Assembly: GCA_016793065.1 (NCBI GenBank)
Contig: JAEULV010000002.1
Location: forward strand, 1 to 59,543
DNA length: 59,543 nt
Reading direction: 5' to 3'
DNA from: Hyphomicrobiaceae bacterium
Lineage (GTDB): Bacteria; Pseudomonadota; Alphaproteobacteria; Rhizobiales; Ancalomicrobiaceae
Positions 37,028 to 45,319 of this stretch are shown here, one piece after another; the stretch's first letter is position 1; each line of letters opens with the position of its first letter. The notes under the pieces are model-generated. The model made no database searches. It was not told the DNA's origin and saw only the letters and a list, made by a program, of their open reading frames with translations. Made by a program: the position numbers and the translations under genes.

Positions 37028-37783
37028 TCAATTGCCCTTGCCCGGACTGCCGTTGATCGACTGGGTCGTCGCCGGCGCCGCGGCGTTGACCTCGCTCGCC
37101 GTCGGATTGGCGCTCTTCGGGATCATCGTCACCCGCACCGCGCTTTTCAGGATCAGCACCGCGCCATTGTCCAGCACTTCCGCCCCGACCGCGTCGATCG
37201 ACAGGTTCGGCCCGGTCAACGCCACCGGCCCCTCGGTTGAAAGCATGCCGTTGCGCAGGTCGGCATTGGCATGGTCGAGATGGATCTTGTAGCCGTCGGT
37301 CGTGTCGATCGAGACGCCCTTTTCCAGCCGCAGCTTCTCGGTGTTGGCGTCATAGACGCCTTCCCGCGCCAGGAGCTTCGCCCAGTTCGGCGCCGCCATC
37401 TCGATGCGGCCCTCGACCTCGACGAAGCGGACCACCTTCGGGTCCTTCAGGTTCTGCACCGCCCGCGCCGCCGTCACATCGTAGGTCTTGGAATTGGCCC
37501 GCCCCGACAGTCGCGGCTCGACCATGGTCAGCCCGTCCTTGGTGATCAGCGCCGACGACACCTTGATGTTGGGCAGGAACGACACCAACGCGATCATCGC
37601 GAAGATCACCAGCGCCACGCCGACGCCGATCAAGGGCAGCAGCCACTTGAACAGCTTGACCCGCCGGCTGTGTCGCTCCGACGCCGCCCGCGCCCGGTCG
37701 CGCGGCGCGACCGCGTCAACCGACCGGCCGTCCGGTCGCGACGGCACGGCGTCATCGCCAAGGGTGGGTTCGGCTGGCTGCAA
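37028..37783 (-). CDS. lptC: LPS export membrane protein LptC
   Basis: Inner-membrane anchored protein that receives LPS from LptBFG and passes it to LptA. The 251-aa protein has a cytoplasmic basic N-terminus, one membrane segment (LLPLIGVGVALVIFAMIAL) and a periplasmic jellyroll (SLYANTEK-type region seen as VYDANTEKLRLEKG). It appears to start at a TTG (37783) with AAGGA seven bases before; a GTG twelve codons later is an alternative. First gene of the cluster. Confidence 0.9.
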   Translation of the reverse strand: MQPAEPTLGDDAVPSRPDGRSVDAVAPRDRARAASERHSRRVKLFKWLLPLIGVGVALVIFAMIALVSFLPNIKVSSALITKDGLTMVEPRLSGRANSKTYDVTAARAVQNLKDPKVVRFVEVEGRIEMAAPNWAKLLAREGVYDANTEKLRLEKGVSIDTTDGYKIHLDHANADLRNGMLSTEGPVALTGPNLSIDAVGAEVLDNGAVLILKSAVRVTMIPKSANPTASEVNAAAPATTQSINGSPGKGN

Positions 37784-37945
37784 TGTCGGGTCCTTGCGGC
37801 GATCGCGATTTCAGACGCCGGACCGGCCGAAACCAGTCTGCGTCATGCGCGCCAATTGTGGAGCATTTTCGGCACCCGCGCATCTCCGACATGCTGCGCA
37901 TGCGACAGGTCGCGCGCAGGCCGCCGGTCGCGCCATCCGCCCGTC

Positions 37946-38737
37946 TCAGACGTGCTGGCCGCCGTTGATGTGAATTTCGGCGCCGGTGACGTAGGACGAC
38001 TGCTCCGAACACAGATAGAAGATCATGTCGGCGACCTCCGCCGTCTGCCCCAGCCGGCGCAGCGGGATCGTCTCGACGATCTTCTCGGTCCCCGGCGACA
38101 GGATCGAGGTATCGATCTCCCCGGGCGCGATCGCGTTGACGCGAATGCCGTGCGGCCCGAAGTCCGCCGCCATCTCGCGCGTGGCGCTCAGCAGCGCCGC
38201 CTTCGACGTCGCATAGGCCGTCCCGGCGAACGGATGCACCCGCGTTCCGGCTATCGACGAGACATTGACCACCGAGCCGCCCGCCGCCTTCAGTTCCTTG
38301 AACAGGCCGCGCGCCAGCAACAGCGGCGCGTAGAAATTGACGTGGAACACCTTGTGCCAGACGTCCATCGGCGTCGTCATCGAGTTGAGCCGCTGGCCGT
38401 TGGCGTCCTTCGGACTGATGCCGGCATTGTTCACGAGCGCATGCAGCCGCGATCCCGACGCTTCCAGCCGCCGCCGCATCTCCGAAATCGCCATGCCGAC
38501 ATTCACCGGATCGGCGAGGTCGACCTGGATATGGTCCTCCGGCCCCATCGGCCACGGGCACTTGTCGGAAAACGGCTGGCGTGAGCAGGTGATCACCCGC
38601 CAGCCCGCCGCCGAAAACCGTTTCACCGACGCATGCCCGATGCCGCGGCTGGCGCCGGTCAGGATCAGGGTCTTGCGTTCCCCCTGAACGGCGGGCGGAA
38701 CGGGCGGCATCGGCGGTCGCATCGGGGCGTCGGTCAT
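37946..38737 (-). CDS. SDR family oxidoreductase
   Basis: A 263-aa short-chain dehydrogenase/reductase. The cofactor motif is TGASRGIG (residues 27-34), the core motif NNAG (103-106), and the catalytic Ser in NVSSIAG, Tyr175 and Lys179 in YATSK. The C-terminal VTGAEIHINGG fits the classical subfamily. The substrate is unknown. It is upstream of lptC on the same strand but 162 bp away, so it is probably a separate unit. Confidence 0.92.
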   Translation of the reverse strand: MTDAPMRPPMPPVPPAVQGERKTLILTGASRGIGHASVKRFSAAGWRVITCSRQPFSDKCPWPMGPEDHIQVDLADPVNVGMAISEMRRRLEASGSRLHALVNNAGISPKDANGQRLNSMTTPMDVWHKVFHVNFYAPLLLARGLFKELKAAGGSVVNVSSIAGTRVHPFAGTAYATSKAALLSATREMAADFGPHGIRVNAIAPGEIDTSILSPGTEKIVETIPLRRLGQTAEVADMIFYLCSEQSSYVTGAEIHINGGQHV

Positions 38738-39078
38738 GGGTCTCTCGGACTTGCGCGAAATTGCCGCAGGGGAAGGGCTGTCCCCCGCGCAGGCAGCTTA
38801 CGCGCACCGTATGTAAGCCGCTTCGCGCCGTCGCGCCATGGGGATTCCCGCATGGCTCCGGCCGCATTCGGGTTATCGCCATACGGGTTCTTGATTATTT
38901 TGCCTTGACTCCGTTCCGCGACGGGCATTTGATGCGCCCGTCATCGAGCCGAGGTGATGCGTTTAAGGGCGTGGGTCATCCCCGCCGGGCGTAAGGTGGC
39001 CCAATCGAGGCCGCATCCGCACAAGCCCGAACTCAATGGGCGGCCCCTGATAAATGGGCGGGATGCGTTCGGTTGGCA

Positions 39079-39130
39079 GGACAGATCCCGTTGGTCGAAC
39101 CGGCCATGTTCGGTTCGGCGGGCATTGTCC
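39079..39130. ncRNA. nested hairpin, candidate structured RNA element
   Basis: Three nested perfect arms: GGACA / TGTCC outermost, CCCG / CGGG, and CGAACCG / CGGTTCG closing an 8-base loop, giving 16 paired bases with small internal loops over 52 nt. Arms of this order rarely arise by chance. It may be part of a small RNA or a leader. It is called ncRNA only as the closest type. Confidence 0.35.
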
Positions 39131-39273
39131 GGATGGAGGAGCAGTACCGGTCGCATGGGCGACGCACCCCGCCAAGAGGGTGACGGCGCCGGGAGGAAAC
39201 GGGCAAGGTCGCGCTCAAGAACAACAACAGACCGCGAACCAGACAAAGACCCGATCAGGCGATCGTCAGGCAG

Positions 39274-39310
39274 GGGCCGGTCCGAACCAACGGATCGGCC
39301 CTTCGCTTTT
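39274..39310 (+). terminator. plus-strand terminator-like hairpin
   Basis: An 11-bp stem with one G-T wobble (GGGCCGGTCCG / CGGATCGGCCC) and a 6-base loop, followed by TTCGCTTTT on the plus strand. No annotated plus-strand gene ends here, which supports an unrecognised transcript; it may also serve putR from the other side. Confidence 0.55.
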
Positions 39311-39348
39311 GCCCCCGCCGCTTCGAGGGTCCCGCATCCGCCGGCCAG

Positions 39349-39822
39349 TCAGATCGGCAGCGCCGTCGTCGCCTTCACCTCTTCCATCACCGCATAGGTG
39401 CGGGTTTCCCGCACCCCCGGCAGCGCCAGGATCACATCGGCGAGAAACCGTCGATAGGCCGTCATGTCCTTGACCCGCGACTTGATCAGATAATCGAACC
39501 CGCCCGCCACCATGTGGCACTCCAGCACTTCCGGCGCCCGCTCCACCGCCCGCCCGAACGAATCGAACACATCCGGCGAAGTCCGGTCGAGCAGCACCTC
39601 GACGAACACCAGCAGCCCGAGATCGAGCTTTCCCGGATCGAGCCGGGCCGAATAGCCCTGGATGAAGCCGTCGCGCGTCAGCCGCTTGACCCGCTCGGTG
39701 GTGGCGGTCGCCGAGAGCCCCACCCGTTCGGCGAGATCGAGCGTGGTGATGCGGCCGTCCGCCTGCAGCACCGCCAGGATGCGGCGGTCGATCCGGTCTA
39801 TGCCGTGGATTTCGTTGTTCAT
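39349..39822 (-). CDS. putR: Lrp/AsnC family regulator, probable proline catabolism activator
   Basis: A 157-aa regulator with an N-terminal HTH (IDRRILAVLQADGRITTLDLAERVG, split over the first helices) and a C-terminal RAM ligand-binding domain (VECHMVAGG-like LECHMVAGGFDYLI). Position divergent from putA matches PutR of alphaproteobacteria, which activates putA in the presence of proline. The target is inferred from position. The intergenic region holds a 13-bp palindrome suited to Lrp binding. Confidence 0.9.
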   Translation of the reverse strand: MNNEIHGIDRIDRRILAVLQADGRITTLDLAERVGLSATATTERVKRLTRDGFIQGYSARLDPGKLDLGLLVFVEVLLDRTSPDVFDSFGRAVERAPEVLECHMVAGGFDYLIKSRVKDMTAYRRFLADVILALPGVRETRTYAVMEEVKATTALPI

Positions 39823-39866
39823 CTCGTCAATCGATTTGAATGTGGCCTGAGTCCCATTCCATCTTT

Positions 39867-39879
39867 AGTGAAATTCACT
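39867..39879. promoter_or_regulatory. palindrome in the putR-putA divergent promoter
   Basis: AGTGAA-A-TTCACT, a perfect 13-bp dyad in the AT-rich centre of the 150-bp divergent region. It is the best candidate for the PutR operator controlling both genes. Confidence 0.55.
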
Positions 39880-39972
39880 CTCAAATTCAAGATATGATGT
39901 GATCATCTCCATTGGCAAGGCGGCGCTCCCGCTCATATCCCGCCTCGTCTCGAACCGCTAGGGAATATCACC

Positions 39973-42900
39973 ATGGCCGTCCTCGCCGAAACCCCGCTCT
40001 CGACGATCGTCGCGCCGTTCCGCGCCGCCTTCGCCGCCGATGATGGCCTGCTGGTCGACCGCTTCGTGCGCGAGACCGCCCTCACCGCCACCGCCGAGGC
40101 CCGCATCGACGCCACCGGCACCCGGCTGATCGAGGATATCCGTGCCAATACCAGCGGCGTCAGCGTCGAGGAATTCCTGCGCGAATATTCCCTGTCGACC
40201 AAGGAAGGCCTGGCCTTGATGGTGCTGGCCGAGGCGCTGCTGCGGGTGCCCGATGCCGAAACCACCGACAAGCTGATCGAGGACAAGCTGTCGGCGGCGC
40301 ATTTCGAGAATCACGAGACCCGCTCCGACGGCTGGCTGGTCGGCGCGTCGAGCTGGGCGCTCGGCCTCACCGCCCGCCTGGTCCAGCCGAGCGAGACGCC
40401 GGAAGGCATCATCGGCGGCATCGTCAAGCGCCTCGGCGTTCCGGCGGTGCGCACCGCCGCCCGTCAGGCCATGCGCATCATGGGCCACCAGTTCGTCCTC
40501 GGCGAAACCATCGAGGCCGCGCTCAGCCGCGCCCGCACGCTCGAGGCCAAGGGCTACCGGCATTCCTACGACATGCTCGGCGAGGGCGCCCGCACCGCCG
40601 ACGACGCCGAGCGCTATTTCCAGTCCTATGCCAAGGCGATCGACGCCATCGGCCGCGCCGCCGGCAACAAGGCCCTGCCCGCCCGCCCCGGCATCTCGAT
40701 CAAGCTCTCCGCCCTGCATCCGCGCTACGAGGCCGTCAATGCCGAGCGGGTGCGCCGCGAGCTGGCGCCGAGGCTCGTCGATCTCGCCCGCCGCGCCAAG
40801 TCGTTCGACCTCAACCTCACCGTCGATGCCGAGGAGGCCGACCGGCTGGAACTGTCGCTCGACGTGCTGGCCCAGGTCGTCGCCGACCGCTCGCTCGCCG
40901 GCTGGGACGGCTTCGGGCTGGCGGTTCAGGCCTATCAGAAGCGCGCCAGCGACGTCATCGGCTGGCTCGGCGAACTGGCGCTCGCCCACAATCGCCGCTT
41001 CATGGTCCGCCTCGTCAAGGGCGCCTACTGGGACACCGAGGTCAAGCGCACCCAGGAGCGCGGCCTCGCCGGCTATCCGGTCTTCACCCGCAAGGCCGCC
41101 ACCGACCTGTCATACCTCGCCGCCGCCCGCCGCCTGCTCGCCAACCGCGAGCGGATCTATCCGCAATTCGCCACCCACAACGCCCTGACCGTCGCCCAGA
41201 TCATCGAAATCGCCGGCACCGAGCGCAAGCCCCAGGACGCCGGCTTCGAGTTCCAGCGGCTGCACGGCATGGGCGAGGCGCTGTATCAGACCGTGACCGA
41301 ACGCGACGGCTACCCCTGCCGCATCTACGCCCCGGTCGGCGGCCACCGCGACCTGCTCGCCTATCTCGTCCGCCGCCTGCTGGAAAACGGCGCCAATTCC
41401 TCCTTCGTCGCCAAGGTCGGCGATCCGGCAACGCCGATCCGCACCCTGCTGGTGCGCCCGGGCGAATGGCTCGCCACCACCGGCACCGGCCCGGCGCACT
41501 CGAAGATCCCGCTGCCGCGCCAGCTCTACGGCGCCCACCGGCTCAATTCCCGCGGCCTTGAATTCGGCCTCACCGCCGATCGCGACGCGCTGATCGCCGG
41601 CATCGCCCAGCTGTCGCTGCCGGCCGTCACCGCCACCCCGATCGTCGACGGCACGCCCTTGTCGGGCGCCGTCCGCCCGGTCGTCTCGCCCTGCGACGGC
41701 CGCACCGCCGTCGGCGCCGTGATCGAGGCAACGCCCGAGATCGCCGCCGATGCCGTCGCCGCCGCCGTCGCCGGCTTCGCCAGATGGTCGCGCACCCCGG
41801 TCGAGACCCGTGCCCGCGCCCTCGAGGCCGCCGCCGACTTGATGGAAGCGCGCCGCGAACGGCTGATGGCGCTGTTGTCGGTGGAAGCCGGCAAGACCCT
41901 CGCCGACGGCCTGGCGGAAGTGCGCGAGGCCGTCGATTTCTGCCGCTTCTATGCTGCCGAGGCCCGCGCCCGGCTCGGCCGCCCCGAGATCCTCACCGGC
42001 CCGACCGGCGAGGAGAACCGTTTCCTCTATCGCGGTCGCGGCGCCATCGTCGCCATTTCGCCGTGGAACTTCCCGCTCGCCATCTTCATCGGCCAGATCA
42101 GCGCCGCCCTCGCCGCCGGCAACACCGTCGTCGCCAAGCCGGCCGAGCAGACGCCCCTCATCGCCTTCGAGGCGGTGAAGCTGCTGCATGAGGCCGGCAT
42201 CCCGCTCGCCGCCCTGCACTTCGTCCCCGGCGACGGCGCCGTCGGCGCCGCCCTCACCGCCCATGCGAAGATCGCCGGCGTCGTCTTCACCGGTTCCACC
42301 GACACCGCCTGGGCCATCAACCGCACACTCGCCGCCAAGCGCGGCCCGATCGTGCCGCTCATCGCCGAGACCGGCGGCATCAACGCCATGATCGTCGACG
42401 CCACCGCCCTGCCGGAACAGGTGACCGACGACGTCGTCATGTCGGCCTTCCGCTCCGCCGGGCAGCGCTGCTCGGCGCTGCGCCTGCTCTATCTGCAGGA
42501 GGATATCGCCGACCGCATGCTCGACATGATCGCCGGCGCCGCCCGCGAACTGCGCCTCGGCGACCCGCGCGACCCGACCACCGATGTCGGCCCGGTCATC
42601 GACGCCGAGGCCAAGGCCCGGCTCGACACCCATGTCGACGCCATGGCCCGCCGCCACAAGCTGGTCTATCGCGGCGCCATCCCCGATGGCCCGCTTGCCG
42701 CCGGCACCTGGGTTGCCCCGACAATCCTGAAGCTCGACCGCGCCGAAAGCCTGACCGAGGAAGTGTTCGGCCCGGTGCTGCACGTCGTCACCTGGAAGGC
42801 CGCCGATCTCGACAAGGTCCTCGACGGCATCGCCTCGACCGGCTTCGGCCTCACCCTTGGCGTCCATTCGCGCATCGACGCCACCATCGCCAAGGTCTGC

Positions 42901-43113
42901 GACCGGTTGTCGACCGGCAATGTCTACGTCAACCGCAACATGATCGGCGCCGTCGTCGGCGTGCAGCCCTTCGGCGGCTCCGGCCTCTCCGGCACCGGCC
43001 CCAAGGCCGGCGGTCCCGACTACCTGCTGCGCTTCGTCATCGAACAGACGATCTCCACCAACACCGCCGCCGCCGGCGGCAATGCCAGCCTCATCGCCAT
43101 GGGCGACGAATGA
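39973..43113 (+). CDS. putA: bifunctional proline dehydrogenase / L-glutamate gamma-semialdehyde dehydrogenase
   Basis: Oxidises proline to glutamate in two steps with FAD and NAD. It has 1046 aa. After an alpha-helical arm, the proline dehydrogenase barrel spans about residues 170-470 (SIKLSALHPRYE, RLVKGAYWDTEVK). The P5C dehydrogenase spans about 520-1035, with E799 in AETGGIN and catalytic C833 in SAGQRCSALR. There is no N-terminal ribbon-helix-helix, so it does not repress itself; PutR takes that role. It ends in the short branchless form without the extra C-terminal domain. Confidence 0.97.
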   Translation: MAVLAETPLSTIVAPFRAAFAADDGLLVDRFVRETALTATAEARIDATGTRLIEDIRANTSGVSVEEFLREYSLSTKEGLALMVLAEALLRVPDAETTDKLIEDKLSAAHFENHETRSDGWLVGASSWALGLTARLVQPSETPEGIIGGIVKRLGVPAVRTAARQAMRIMGHQFVLGETIEAALSRARTLEAKGYRHSYDMLGEGARTADDAERYFQSYAKAIDAIGRAAGNKALPARPGISIKLSALHPRYEAVNAERVRRELAPRLVDLARRAKSFDLNLTVDAEEADRLELSLDVLAQVVADRSLAGWDGFGLAVQAYQKRASDVIGWLGELALAHNRRFMVRLVKGAYWDTEVKRTQERGLAGYPVFTRKAATDLSYLAAARRLLANRERIYPQFATHNALTVAQIIEIAGTERKPQDAGFEFQRLHGMGEALYQTVTERDGYPCRIYAPVGGHRDLLAYLVRRLLENGANSSFVAKVGDPATPIRTLLVRPGEWLATTGTGPAHSKIPLPRQLYGAHRLNSRGLEFGLTADRDALIAGIAQLSLPAVTATPIVDGTPLSGAVRPVVSPCDGRTAVGAVIEATPEIAADAVAAAVAGFARWSRTPVETRARALEAAADLMEARRERLMALLSVEAGKTLADGLAEVREAVDFCRFYAAEARARLGRPEILTGPTGEENRFLYRGRGAIVAISPWNFPLAIFIGQISAALAAGNTVVAKPAEQTPLIAFEAVKLLHEAGIPLAALHFVPGDGAVGAALTAHAKIAGVVFTGSTDTAWAINRTLAAKRGPIVPLIAETGGINAMIVDATALPEQVTDDVVMSAFRSAGQRCSALRLLYLQEDIADRMLDMIAGAARELRLGDPRDPTTDVGPVIDAEAKARLDTHVDAMARRHKLVYRGAIPDGPLAAGTWVAPTILKLDRAESLTEEVFGPVLHVVTWKAADLDKVLDGIASTGFGLTLGVHSRIDATIAKVCDRLSTGNVYVNRNMIGAVVGVQPFGGSGLSGTGPKAGGPDYLLRFVIEQTISTNTAAAGGNASLIAMGDE

Positions 43114-43164
43114 TCCCTCGCTGTGCCGTCGCCGACGACGGCGGCACGGCGGACCCGATCAACC

Positions 43165-43188
43165 GCCGGCGTCGTCCGCGACGCCGGC
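43165..43188. terminator. bidirectional hairpin between putA and GNAT genes
   Basis: Perfect 10-bp stem GCCGGCGTCG / CGACGCCGGC with a 4-base loop in the 88-bp convergent gap. A second imperfect hairpin lies at 43121-43146. No T-tract. Confidence 0.5.
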
Positions 43189-43201
43189 TGCGCACAGGCG
43201 C

Positions 43202-43939
43202 TCACATCTCGCCCGCGCCGCTCGGCCGCCCCGGCAACGCCGCCGCCATCAATTGCGACAGCGACGCCACCTGCGATCCGTCGGCGCCGAAATTCTCCGC
43301 CGCCAGCCAGGTCTCGAACGCCGCCTTCGCCGCCGGCCACTGATGATCCATGATCGCGAACCACGCCGTGTCGCGATTGTGCCCCTTCACCACCATATGC
43401 TGGCGGAAGATGCCCTCGAAGGAAAAGCCGAGCCGATAGGCCGCGACCCGCGACGGTGCGTTGAGTGCGTTGCACTTCCATTCGTAGCGCCGATAGCCGA
43501 GATCCTCGAACGCGTACCGCATCAGCAGATATTCCGCTTCGGTCGTCGCCGGCGAGCGCTGCACCACCGGCGCCAGCGTGATGCCGCCGACCTCGATCAC
43601 CCCATGCGCCGGGTCGATCCGCATCAGGCTCATCACCCCGGCCGGCTTGCCGGTCGCCTTCGGGATCACGGTGAAGAACAGCGGATCCGGCTTGTCGGCG
43701 ATCGCCTCCAGCCACTGCATCGTCGCCTCCGCCGTCGGGAACGGCCCCTGGAACAGGTAGTCCCACATCATCCCGGCATGATCCTCGGCAAAGGCGGCGA
43801 TCAGATCCTCGCCATGCAGCGCCGGCACCAGCGGCTCCAGCCGCACATGGGCGCCTTCCAGCGTGACCGGTTGCGGACGGGGGCGCGGCAGGACGATCGA
43901 GACCGCCGGGCCGATGGCACGAACAAAGCTGGACGACAT
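43202..43939 (-). CDS. GNAT family N-acetyltransferase (RimJ/RimL-like)
   Basis: A 245-aa protein of the Acetyltransf_3/RimJ-RimL type. Features are VRLEPLVPALHGEDLIAAF, the YRRYEWKCNALNAPSRVAAYRLGF block split over motif A and B, and FEGIFRQHMVVKGHNRDTAWF. It transfers acetyl from acetyl-CoA to an N-terminus or small amine; target unknown. The ATG at 43939 is chosen over upstream open frame that lacks protein character. Confidence 0.9.
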   Translation of the reverse strand: MSSSFVRAIGPAVSIVLPRPRPQPVTLEGAHVRLEPLVPALHGEDLIAAFAEDHAGMMWDYLFQGPFPTAEATMQWLEAIADKPDPLFFTVIPKATGKPAGVMSLMRIDPAHGVIEVGGITLAPVVQRSPATTEAEYLLMRYAFEDLGYRRYEWKCNALNAPSRVAAYRLGFSFEGIFRQHMVVKGHNRDTAWFAIMDHQWPAAKAAFETWLAAENFGADGSQVASLSQLMAAALPGRPSGAGEM

Positions 43940-44215
43940 CGGTGTTTCCAAGGCTGGAGAAAAGAGCCCGCCGATACGACCACGCCGCCCCAGCCCGGCG
44001 CAAGGCTCACCCCGGCCTGAACCGATCGGATCGCCGGCACCCATGCGCGAAACGGCCAACGCCCGCGCGCCGGCGGACCTGACCGGCTCGGCGCGGATAG
44101 GTTACACGAGCAAGGACAGGCCTCATTGCCCCCATCGACCGACATCATAGACCGACACCCTCGGCCACACCCGCCTCGCGCCACCCCGAGCCGCCGCCAG
44201 AAAGATCGCCTTCCC

Positions 44216-45133
44216 ATGGTTCAACCGACGCCGGCCGGCGACATCGATTCCGCCGTAACCGAAACGCAGCGGCGCGATCGACTGGCCGGCATCGGCCTGA
44301 TGATGATCACGCTGGTCCTGTTCACCACGCTCGATACCTCGGCCAAATGGCTCGGACAGGCGCTGCCGGTCCTGATGATCGTCTCGATCCGCTACCTTGG
44401 TCATTTCCTGCTGGCGGCGCTTGTGCTCAATCCCTGGCACCATCCGCAGGCCTGGCGGACGCGCCGGCCGGGATTGCAGATCCTGCGCGGCATGCTGTTG
44501 TGCGGCTCGACGGCCAGCAACTTCCTTGCCTTGCAACACATGCAGCTCGCCGAGACCATGACGGTCAGCTTTTCCGCGCCGCTGATCATCGCCGCCGCCG
44601 CCGGCCCGATGCTGGGCGAATGGATCGGCCCGCGTCGCTGGGCCGCGATCCTCGTCGGCTTTGCCGGCGTGCTGCTGGTGCTGCGCCCCGGCGCCGGCGC
44701 CTTCAACCCCTTCATGATCGCCGCCTTCGCCAACGCCGCCTGCTATGCCGGCTATGCGCTGCTGACGCGCAAGCTCTCCGGCATCGATTCGCCCGGCTCG
44801 ATGTTGCTGATCTCCGCCGCCGTTCCGAGCCTCGTCCTTGCCCCGCTCTTGCCCTTCGTCTGGCAGACCCCGCCGACATGGCTCCACTGGGGGCTGGTTC
44901 TGGCGACCGGCCTGCTCGGCTCCAGTGGACACTGGTTCCTCATCCGCGCCCACGAACGCGCCCCGGCGGCGATTCTCGCCCCCTGGACCTATGCGCAGCT
45001 GCTGTGGATGACGCTTGCCGGCTACCTGGTCTTCGGCGACCTGCCGAGCGCCTGGACCCTCGCCGGCGCCGGAATCGTCGTCGCCAGCGGCCTCTACCTG
45101 CTTTATCGCGAACGTGTTGTAGGAAAGCGATAG
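44216..45133 (+). CDS. EamA/DMT family transporter
   Basis: A 305-aa inner-membrane protein with ten hydrophobic segments in two EamA halves (LAGIGLMMITLVLFTTLDTS at the first; NAACYAGYALLTRKLSG in the second). Its sequence differs clearly from the DMT protein at 6612. Substrate unknown. The ATG at 44216 fits the family N-terminus. It is followed by a palindrome and T-run at 45159-45176 that may end its transcript. Confidence 0.9.
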   Translation: MVQPTPAGDIDSAVTETQRRDRLAGIGLMMITLVLFTTLDTSAKWLGQALPVLMIVSIRYLGHFLLAALVLNPWHHPQAWRTRRPGLQILRGMLLCGSTASNFLALQHMQLAETMTVSFSAPLIIAAAAGPMLGEWIGPRRWAAILVGFAGVLLVLRPGAGAFNPFMIAAFANAACYAGYALLTRKLSGIDSPGSMLLISAAVPSLVLAPLLPFVWQTPPTWLHWGLVLATGLLGSSGHWFLIRAHERAPAAILAPWTYAQLLWMTLAGYLVFGDLPSAWTLAGAGIVVASGLYLLYRERVVGKR

Positions 45134-45180
45134 TCGGCAATGTGCAGGATGGAATACGCGTTTAAACGGCTTTTTTAAAA

Positions 45181-45192
45181 ATGCGAACCGGT
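45181..45192 (+). promoter_or_regulatory. LacI operator-like site 1
   Basis: ATGCGAACCGGT followed by CAAAA; the central AACCGGTC has the CG-centred symmetry of LacI/GalR operators. The same motif (ATGCAAACCGGT) recurs 101 bp downstream. Confidence 0.5.
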
Positions 45193-45281
45193 CAAAATCC
45201 CGCCGCTCCTGACCCGGGCAGCGCTTTGCGGAGAAGCGCGCCGGGAATGTTTCCATGACATGTCCACATGTTTCGCATCCG

Positions 45282-45293
45282 ATGCAAACCGGT
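45282..45293 (+). promoter_or_regulatory. LacI operator-like site 2
   Basis: ATGCAAACCGGT followed by GGCAAAA, differing from site 1 by one base in twelve. It lies 27 bases before the TTG start I propose for the LacI gene, a usual place for an autoregulatory operator. Confidence 0.5.
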
Positions 45294-45319
45294 GGCAAAA
45301 AGCACTTTTGGGGGACGAC

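Larger units (their letters stand above)
38738..39348. other. 611-bp gap with no convincing gene but RNA-like structure
   Basis: Between the SDR start and the putR stop. A weak sigma-70-like pair (TTGACT, 17 bases, TTTGAT, about 38905-38935) and a plus-strand terminator (39274-39310) bracket a region with a nested hairpin (39079-39130). Several overlapping frames are open but have no ribosome site or protein character. A non-coding RNA on the plus strand is possible. Confidence 0.4.

Noticed and set aside
38900-39310. RNase P RNA, SRP RNA, tmRNA or cobalamin riboswitch in the gap
   Set aside because: None of the conserved core motifs of these RNAs could be found on either strand.
39054-39473. 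139-codon plus-strand frame before putR
   Set aside because: Covers the nested hairpin and terminator and runs antisense into putR; no ribosome site or family resemblance.
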